Assembly (NCBI GenBank): GCA_963942565.1
Contig: OZ012700.1
Location: forward strand, 2,521,627-2,585,626
DNA length: 64,000 nt
Origin: Maea johnstoni
Lineage: Eukaryota > Annelida > Polychaeta > Spionida > Magelonidae
Direction: 5' to 3'
Part shown: piece after piece, positions 57,377 through 64,000 of the stretch
Position numbering within the stretch: position 1 is the stretch's first letter
Layout of the letters: the number at the start of each line of letters is the position of its first letter
Notes under the pieces: generated by a model
Seen by the model: the letters and a program-made list of their open reading frames with translations, nothing else
Told to the model about the DNA's origin: nothing
The model's database searches: none
Program-made: the position numbers and the translations under genes

Positions 57377-57606
57377 TTAACCCATTCACACTCAGAGTAT
57401 TTCTAGAAAGTATCGTCTGCTACTTTCATACTTTTGAAAATAACTTGGGAATAAAGCAAAAGTTCTCAAAATATTTGAAGGAGAGTTGTTGTGTGATCTC
57501 TGTTTAATATTTCTCCTTCAAATATTTTCCAAAAAATGCTTGAGTTAGAAAAATATTTCCAAAATCGTCAGGCCTGTTTTGGCCGCTGTGAGCATTAATG
57601 GGTTAA
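57377..57606 (-). mobile_element. TTAA-B MITE (partner of 7760)
   Basis: TTAACCCATTCACACTCAG at the left and GCATTAATGGGTTAA at the right. Confidence 0.88.
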
Positions 57607-58476
57607 ATCAAAACAGGGAAGGAGATAGTTCCTAAGTATCTTCTTTGAACCAAAACAGGAAAAAGATGTATATATCAGCTGTATATGTAATCTTAGAACT
57701 GTAGACATGAGTTGTACATATCCCCTAGATATATTTAATCCCAAGCAAAGATAAAGATATTGCCTGTGTAAATTCTACAAATTTAAAGAAAAAGAAGATA
57801 ATCCTAAAAAATAAGAATAGAAATAGATGAATAATTGAATAAGTAAATAAAGAATAAAGATAGAAAATTAAAAAAAATGAATCCATTGATTTTGAATTAC
57901 GTGATGGCTTTCCTAAGGTATTCCAGTTAGCTCTGCCATTAATAACAATTGCTAGTAATGTAATTAAATTATGCTTGGGCAGGAAAATGATGATAAAATG
58001 AAAGTCCTAAACCCCCTTATTTCAGAGAAGAGTAAATGGTCCCTGCATGATGAGCTGAACATGAGTGGGTGTTTTTTTCCCGCCATATTTCTTCTGCGAG
58101 GAATCAGTTGCGACATTTTAATTAACTAGATTGATCCTTCTGTCGGCCATAGCTGACAAAGACAAACGTCGTTTTTAAAATGATGTTGTAATAGACACGA
58201 AATTTACTCAAGCCTGTAGCGACCAAATGCAGCCTGCTTATTTCGGTGATTACCTACTCATGAAGCTTCCTGTTAAAGATATCTGAAGTAGGAATAGTAA
58301 TTAGAACTCAATCTACAACTCTCCTTCAAAAAGAAAAATTAAAATGAACGATTTATTACCATATTATTTTTACATAGACCCAATTGATGATTTACCTAAG
58401 AACTCTAGGCATAAATTGGTATGCCTTATAATGCATTTTTAGTAGAGTATTTTTTTAGAGATAGGGACAATGCAGA

Positions 58477-58693
58477 CTAGCCCTAATGCTGCTGGTGGCT
58501 AATTTGGCCTATACAAAATAATGCAAAAACCTAACCTAAAAAATGACTGAAACCCTTATACATGGGTACTCATTTAAGAGTATTCGGCAAGAACAATCCA
58601 ATGAATACCAACATGACAGGGTTTAGATGGTTTTCAAAAATCTTTGCATCCTTGTGCTTTGGATGAAAGTAGCCTCAGCATTGGAAGGGTTAA
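58477..58693 (+). mobile_element. TTAA-A MITE (partner of 9085)
   Basis: CTAGCCCTAATGCTGCTGG at the left (worn), GCATTGGAAGGGTTAA at the right; keeps the ~30 bp lost in copy 1. Confidence 0.85.
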
Positions 58694-58984
58694 GAGTTAT
58701 TGCTTAGAAGGACTGTTCTATCAGGTTTATTCCTTGTGTTCATTCGGTACACAAATATTTATTGTGTTTTGTTTAACCGGTGAACACTTTTTACAGTCAC
58801 AATTGTGATTTTAGAAATTCCACGTACTTTTCATTGATTGAGGGTGAGCTGCATGTGCAAGAATATGGAAAAACTTTCAGGACAACAATACAGTATAAAC
58901 ACACTGGGATTGTATTTGTTCCTAATTGATAAAGTGTATCGGACTCTCAGGGCAGTTGTTTGCATTTGGAGATCAGTACAACAT

Positions 58985-59200
58985 GTTAACCAATTAATGC
59001 TCGCAGCGGCCAAATGCAGCCTGACAATTTGTGGCGAATCTTTCAGGCAAAAGCCTAGATAAGAAAATATTTGAAGGAGAAATGTTCATCAGACCACCAC
59101 TAACAATTCTCCTTGGAATATTTTGTAAAATCATTCTTCATTTTTAAGTTATTGTCAAAAGCATGAAAAATCCAGACGTTTTCAAGAGTTAATTGGTTAA
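58985..59200 (+). mobile_element. TTAA-B MITE (partner of 9619)
   Basis: TTAACCAATTAATGCTCGC at the left and AGTTAATTGGTTAA at the right. Confidence 0.82.
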
Positions 59201-59427
59201 CCTATTCATGCCTGGAGTTTACCATGAAAGGTGTCATCTGGATCTTCGATAACTTATGAAAATAACTTTGGAATAGAGGATACATTAACAAAAACATTCT
59301 TAGAGTATTGTAAAGTGAGATCTGATGAACATTTCTCCTTCAAATATTTTTCCAAAGATGCGTTTGTGTAAGAAATATCATTAAAATAGTCTGACATATT
59401 TGTGCTCTACTGGAGTGAACCAGTTAA
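59197..59427 (-). mobile_element. TTAA-B MITE (partner of 9830)
   Basis: TTAACCTATTCATGCCTGG at the left, GTGAACCAGTTAA at the right; shares a TTAA with its neighbour. Confidence 0.82.
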
Positions 59428-59564
59428 CCTAATAGAGATCTGGAATTACAGCGACTGTGAAAATGGTCAATGCCAAATCCTGGTATTTGGACAGTTACAA
59501 TATGGACTACCTTGCAAAGATTTCTTCATGAAGCTATTGATTACAAAATACTCTTAGTATCAGA

Positions 59565-59838
59565 GTCTTAGCCAGCAGAGTGTTTGGGCGTCAGTTGGAC
59601 ACCTCAAAAATCACCCTTCAGGACAAACTTTTTTGTAAGTAAATTCTCGATATGTCTTTTTTAAGCATATCAATGAAAATTTTCCACCTTAATGTAGACA
59701 TTATGCTTTAATTCTTTAAATAAATACATTGTTATGGTTGTAATCTGAGCATATTCTGGTCTCACTTGAAAAATTGGACACCCCAAAATTATACAATTTC
59801 TAATTTAGGTCACCCGGTTTCTAAATCTTGGCTAAGAC
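59565..59838 (+). mobile_element. GTCTTAGCC element, uninterrupted
   Basis: Partner of 10198-10823 without the CAGGGC insert; keeps a single TTCAG at 59617. Confidence 0.88.
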
Positions 59839-60309
59839 CCTGCTTGGCATCTCCTGTTAGTCTGTGTAAGCGGTCCGCTAGAAACATCTGCCAATTTCCT
59901 GAACTGCCACCTGTAGGCCACTAATTGAACTGTAATGAGTAGCTGGCCGATGGGCAGATGTTTGCCTATACCCCAGGCACTCTTGTCTATTACAGACGCT
60001 GCTGCGTGGTAGCAATTTACTCTCCAGTGGTTACGTTCCTGAGAGCACTAATTGTGCTATGATGAAGTGTATGCCGTAAGCAGTTGTACGATCACCTGCT
60101 CTTTATATTATAGACTTACTCAATTAGAGAAGGCATGTTGCAGCATGGCGCCACCTATTGGCCTTAGGGTAAACTACCATACAACCAACATGTACTAGAT
60201 ATAGATAGGAATATCCAGGAATTCCTAGGATGACGCTAGGAAATGACAGAACTTCAAGGAAGTCTGAGCTACATTAATAGCCTGGTTCTTGGACTGAGTC
60301 AGGTATAAG

Positions 60310-60655
60310 CACGTATCGGGTTCTATTACCACTGGCCCCGCCGCCGGCACTCTGGTACATATAGTGGTGCCACCTATGGGTCACAATGTCAACTATCATG
60401 GATTGATTCCATGGGCTAATGTTAACAGTTTATGCAAAGGTTGGCTATCAGTTACAGCACGTATCGGGTTCTATTACTGATGGCCCCGCCGCCGGCACTC
60501 TGGTACATATAGTGGTGCCACCTATGGGTCACAATGTCAACTATCATGGATTGATTCCATGGGCAGATGTTAAATGTTTAGGCAAAGGTTGGCTATCAGT
60601 TACAGCACGTATCGGGTTCTATTACTGCTGGCCCCGCCGCCGGCACTCTGGTTAA
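60310..60655 (+). repeat. 148-bp tandem repeat, copy 2
   Basis: CACTCTGGT at about 60352, 60500 and 60648, one unit fewer than copy 1. Confidence 0.92.
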
Positions 60656-61027
60656 TTATTGATGACTTGTCAGTTCTTCTGAGGAATCTGCCTCGTCGGC
60701 GGACGTCATTTACTAGCGCTATGACACGAGGATGAAGTGTGTGAGCGACGCTGGAGCATCCTCATCCGATATCCTGCTTAAGGCCCAGGAAGGGAGCCCG
60801 CGTAATATCAACAATTCATAGTGCCGCACCGGGGATCTATCTAAACCACATTTTTTCCCGGCATTATGACTCCAGTTTCTCGTAAATATGTTGTCTAGAT
60901 GAATAAGTGGCTATTGTTTGCAACAAACATCTCAGGTAGACTCAGCTTTTGATATAGTAGGATTAGACCTCAGGTGTTATATTATCATTTATCATCTCTT
61001 TTTCTGCCATATTAAGCCCTTACATTA

Positions 61028-61256
61028 GGCCTAAAAAAAGTTGTTTGTTTCCTGTAACCCTACCCTAACAAGTTTTTATTCAAAAAAATCCCTACCCTAA
61101 AGTTTTTTCAGCCCTCCCGACTCCCAATCATCAAAAAACATGCATAAAACACACATTTTTGAACAAATTATCAATTTAAAAAAAAATAATTCTGACCTAC
61201 CTACCCTATTTTTTTTTTGACTGTTACAGGAAACAAACTATTTTTTTTTCTAGGCC
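61028..61256 (+). mobile_element. GGCCTA-MITE (partner of 12167)
   Basis: TTA on both sides (61025-61027, 61257-61259); same nested place in the SINE tail. Confidence 0.82.
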
Positions 61257-61359
61257 TTATGTAGCTCAGAATTCCTAGGAAGTCCTGGGATTTCCCTAGG
61301 ATAATCCTCGGAAGTCCTTCGTATTCCCAGCTTCATTTGGTAAGGGAGGCTGTGTCATG

Positions 61360-61519
61360 ACTAGCCATTTGTAAACGGTGGACGGTGGAGGAAACTGGTG
61401 TGCCTTCATAATATAACAAGTCACTGGAAGCCTAGTCACATGCCCAATGCCAGATTCCCACTGGAGCTTTACGTAGCAGACGAGAAGTCAGTGGCAATGC
61501 CTTAGACCACTTGACTATT
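61360..61519 (-). mobile_element. tRNA-headed SINE (partner of 12500)
   Basis: Same SINE with a short duplication (GGTGGACGGTGGAGG) in the core and a worn A box. Confidence 0.72.
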
Positions 61520-61799
61520 GGGGTAGCCCTGAGAATGTAGAAGAAAAGTAAACAAAGGTAGCAAATACAATAGAAAAAAGATATGTACAGGAGAGCAAGA
61601 TTCTTCTTCAAATATTTTTCATAGGATGCTTTTGTTAAAAAGATATCGCTGAAATATCTATAGTTGTTTTTGGATAATAGTCATTAATGTGATACGAGAT
61701 GTAGAAGAAATGTACACAAGAGAGAAAATACAAGAGAAAAGAATATATGAAGGAGAGTTGTAAGCAGACTTTCAAATATTTTTCCATAGGATGCTTTTG

Positions 61800-61960
61800 T
61801 TAACCCTTCCCTGTCATGTTGGTATTCATTGGATAGCTCTCGCTGAGTACTCACAGGTGAGTACCCATTTGCCAGGGTTTCAGTCATTTTTTTTTTAGGT
61901 TTTTCGCATCATTTTTTATTTGCCAAATTGGCCACCATCAGCTTAAAGTAATAAGGGTCA
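61800..61960 (-). mobile_element. TTAA-A MITE (partner of 12926), shortened
   Basis: TTAACCCTTCC joins directly to CTGTCATGTTGGTATTC; about 50 bp near the left end are missing relative to copy 1. Confidence 0.82.
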
Positions 61961-62318
61961 AAAAGATATTGCTGTAATAGGATTTTTGGATAACAGTCAG
62001 GAATGTGATAAGAAATATAGACGACGTAGCGAATTCCAGAAGGAAGAAAGCTGCAGTGGGCACATCAGGAGAGTGAGGTTAATTGTTGCTTAGTGGGCTG
62101 TGGAACACTTGGCAATCATCATTAGAACACGCCGCCGCGCAGGCTGGGAAGGCAGGCACGCGCTTCATCAAGTACACTGACCGTCGTCGACAACAGCGGA
62201 TATTGGCGAAATGCGCTCCTTTCTCCAGACTCATTACTGTTCATGCTGGTTCTCTGCCTCAATGCGAGACTCGCTAATGGGTGCCAGACTCACCTCTTCC
62301 TGAAATGCATGGGTCATA

Positions 62319-62628
62319 GTCTTAGCCAGCAGGGCATCTGGGTGTTATTCGGACACCAAAACCTTAAAAAACACCCCTCAGAACACCCAAAAGTTTTTGT
62401 TAGTCATTTCTTGACTAACATGTCAATTTCAAGTAAATAATTGAGGTTTTTCCATCTCAATATAATTTCTATGACATTGTATAAGGATATTATGCCTTAT
62501 TTCAATAATTAGGTACATGTTTATGGTTGTAATCTGAGTATATTTTGGTCTCCGTTGAAAAATAGGATGCCCCCAAATTTTACAAATGCCAATTTTGTGC
62601 ACCCAGTTTCCAAATCCTGGCTAAGATC
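62319..62628 (+). mobile_element. GTCTTAGCC element, complete
   Basis: GTCTTAGCCAGCAGGGCATC at the left, CCTGGCTAAGAT at the right. Copy 1 keeps only its first ~97 bp. Confidence 0.87.
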
Positions 62629-62631
62629 CTT

Positions 62632-62815
62632 GCCTGGGTTCAAATCCTAGCTAGGGCATGTGAGAAGGTATCCAGTGACTTGGAATTAGGCGGTGGCTTT
62701 CCCTGGGTACTCCAGTTTCCTCCAACACTTACAACTAGCTTTTCATGACTTAGCTGCAGTATGGCAAGAAAAAGCGATGATAAACAAATATCCCAAATCA
62801 GAGTAGAGTCCTAAC
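62632..62815 (+). mobile_element. tRNA-derived SINE private to copy 2
   Basis: GGGTTCAAATCCTAGC (B box), GTATCCAGTGACTTGG, GGGTACTCCAGTTTCCTCC and a GGCAAGAAAAAGCGATGATA tail. Copy 1 has lost this region with the neighbouring element. Confidence 0.8.
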
Positions 62816-63414
62816 CCTAAACCTGTAATCACATTATGGTATGTTTCTGAAAAAGCAAAATCTGGAAAATATTTGCAGAGATATGTGCTTACTGCTCCCC
62901 TTTGAACGCCTTTGCAAATTGGCGCATTATTCCACGATTACAATATATGTGTATGCATACCTTCTCATTTGAGTTCAGAATCCAACTGTTCAAAATTCAA
63001 TCTGTACTCAATTGAAATATTTCTAATTGAACATCTTGTTTTTATTTCCAGTTTATGCATGTTAAAAGAATTGTCTTTATTACTCTGGCAATATAATTCC
63101 TTTGAAAGAATTTTGATATGGGAGTCCTAGATGGGTAGTCATGATATTTTGGATGAATATTCCTTTAAAGAGATAAAAGTGTACATACAGATAACAATCC
63201 TGATCTTGTATATTTTTCTCAAGTATTTTCCCCAATTTGTAATGTTGCTGCTTTCAGCCACAATGAGCATTTAGATGGATTGAATCATGATGCTGCATTG
63301 ACTTGTAGATTTTCAGCTGGAAAGTGACATGATTGGACATTCCTGCTCAGAAAATAGAGATGCAATGATTTGTATATTTAACAAATTCATTCTTGAAGAG
63401 GTCCTCTGAAAATC

Positions 63415-63620
63415 ATCACTTGGTTCTATCTATGTCACCTTTGATAATACTTTTAGAATTAACAAGGTTTTTCACACAATATTTGAAGGAGAGTTTTTTG
63501 GTAATGTACTGAACAAAATTTCTCCTTCAAATATTTTCCTTAATTTGCTTTTAGTTCCAAGATTTCATCAAAACTGTCCAGCTGTTTTGGCCGTTGTGAG
63601 CATTGACAGGATGAATGGTT
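63415..63620 (-). mobile_element. TTAA-B-like element (partner of 13700)
   Basis: ACAATATTTGAAGGAGAG and TTTCTCCTTCAAATATTTTC stem strands, then GGCCGTTGTGAGCATTGACA. Better kept than in copy 1. Confidence 0.65.
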
Positions 63621-64000
63621 CTTGGCTTAAGTCTTATTGGTATCTGGAATCTGGCTCTACTCATAGAGATCTAGCTTAACGTACTGGATGACCTCACACT
63701 CATTGGGTCTGGTCACCTAGCAACCACTGCTTGTATTGTCCTTTTGTCCTTTGCAATATTGAAATTTTGAATTAAAGCTTTTGGAAGAGACAAGAGACTG
63801 AAGAGGTTGTGGCAGAAATAAAGCATTGCAGCAAATTAAATTGGTACAATGTTTGGTATTTTGCAGCATTGTCATGTTTATTACACTGTATCATTTACTC
63901 ATTTTATAGCTTAACATTGTTGAAATTTGAAGTTTTATTTGATACATAAAAACATTTGAACATTTTAAACAGACTCGACTCATTGATGAGTTTATATGTA

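Larger units (their letters stand above)
52646..64000 (+). repeat. Long duplicated block, copy 2 (partner 709-14289)
   Basis: Matches copy 1 in order to its last base, where the partner is at 14289. Extra pieces here: a TTAA-A MITE (55528), longer triplet array, a complete GTCTTAGCC element followed by a SINE, and a second 97-bp unit. Missing here: foldback, one TTAA-B MITE, CAGGGC element A. If it continues past the window, a second set of kinesin exons should follow within ~2-7 kb. Confidence 0.95.

Overview
The window is nuclear DNA of an animal, most likely a marine invertebrate. I infer this from a split kinesin-3 gene with GT-AG introns, AT-rich non-coding DNA, abundant small DNA transposons, tRNA-derived SINEs and long microsatellites. 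The species cannot be fixed from the sequence. The only gene I can prove is part of a KIF13 (Khc-73-like) kinesin motor on the + strand. Five exons (15809-15866, 18237-18329, 18914-19094, 19898-19985, 20778-20912) join to 185 in-frame codons, from the [11 protein letters not shown] strand through the P-loop to switch I. The first exons, switch II and the rest of the protein were not found.

Layout. 1-708 is unique. 709-14289 is near-identical to 52646-64000, which runs off the window edge just before the TA repeat that precedes the kinesin exons. This is either a ~52 kb tandem duplication or two haplotypes laid end to end; the 200-N gap at 23876-24075 is a natural place for such a join. 14290-23875 holds the kinesin exons and introns. 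24076-52645 has no recognisable gene: it holds transposons, satellites, a 44-bp minisatellite of about 67 copies (41851-44790), palindromes and several GC-rich, repeat-free islands that may be regulatory.

The two copies act as a natural insertion assay, because several elements are present in one and absent from the other. This gives target sites directly: TTAA for two MITE families (called TTAA-A and TTAA-B here, piggyBac-like), 5 bp for a CAGGGC-ended element, and about 3 bp for a 3.4-kb foldback element. Other families are a TWA-flanked GGCCTA element (Harbinger-like, called GGCCTA-MITE), a ~310-bp GTCTTAGCC-ended element, a TA-flanked mariner-like element, a 1.28-kb TTAA element, a 732-bp near-perfect palindrome ending in TTAA, and a tRNA-headed SINE.

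The most unusual signal is the CAGGGC family. Two members (10255-10601 and 33602-33946, 347 and 345 bp) share their ends and carry nine octamers at almost identical offsets, but the octamer itself differs between them (ACTTGCCC versus ACTGGTCC or ACTGGCCC). Their middles look unrelated. No retroviral, LTR or LINE coding sequence was recognised.
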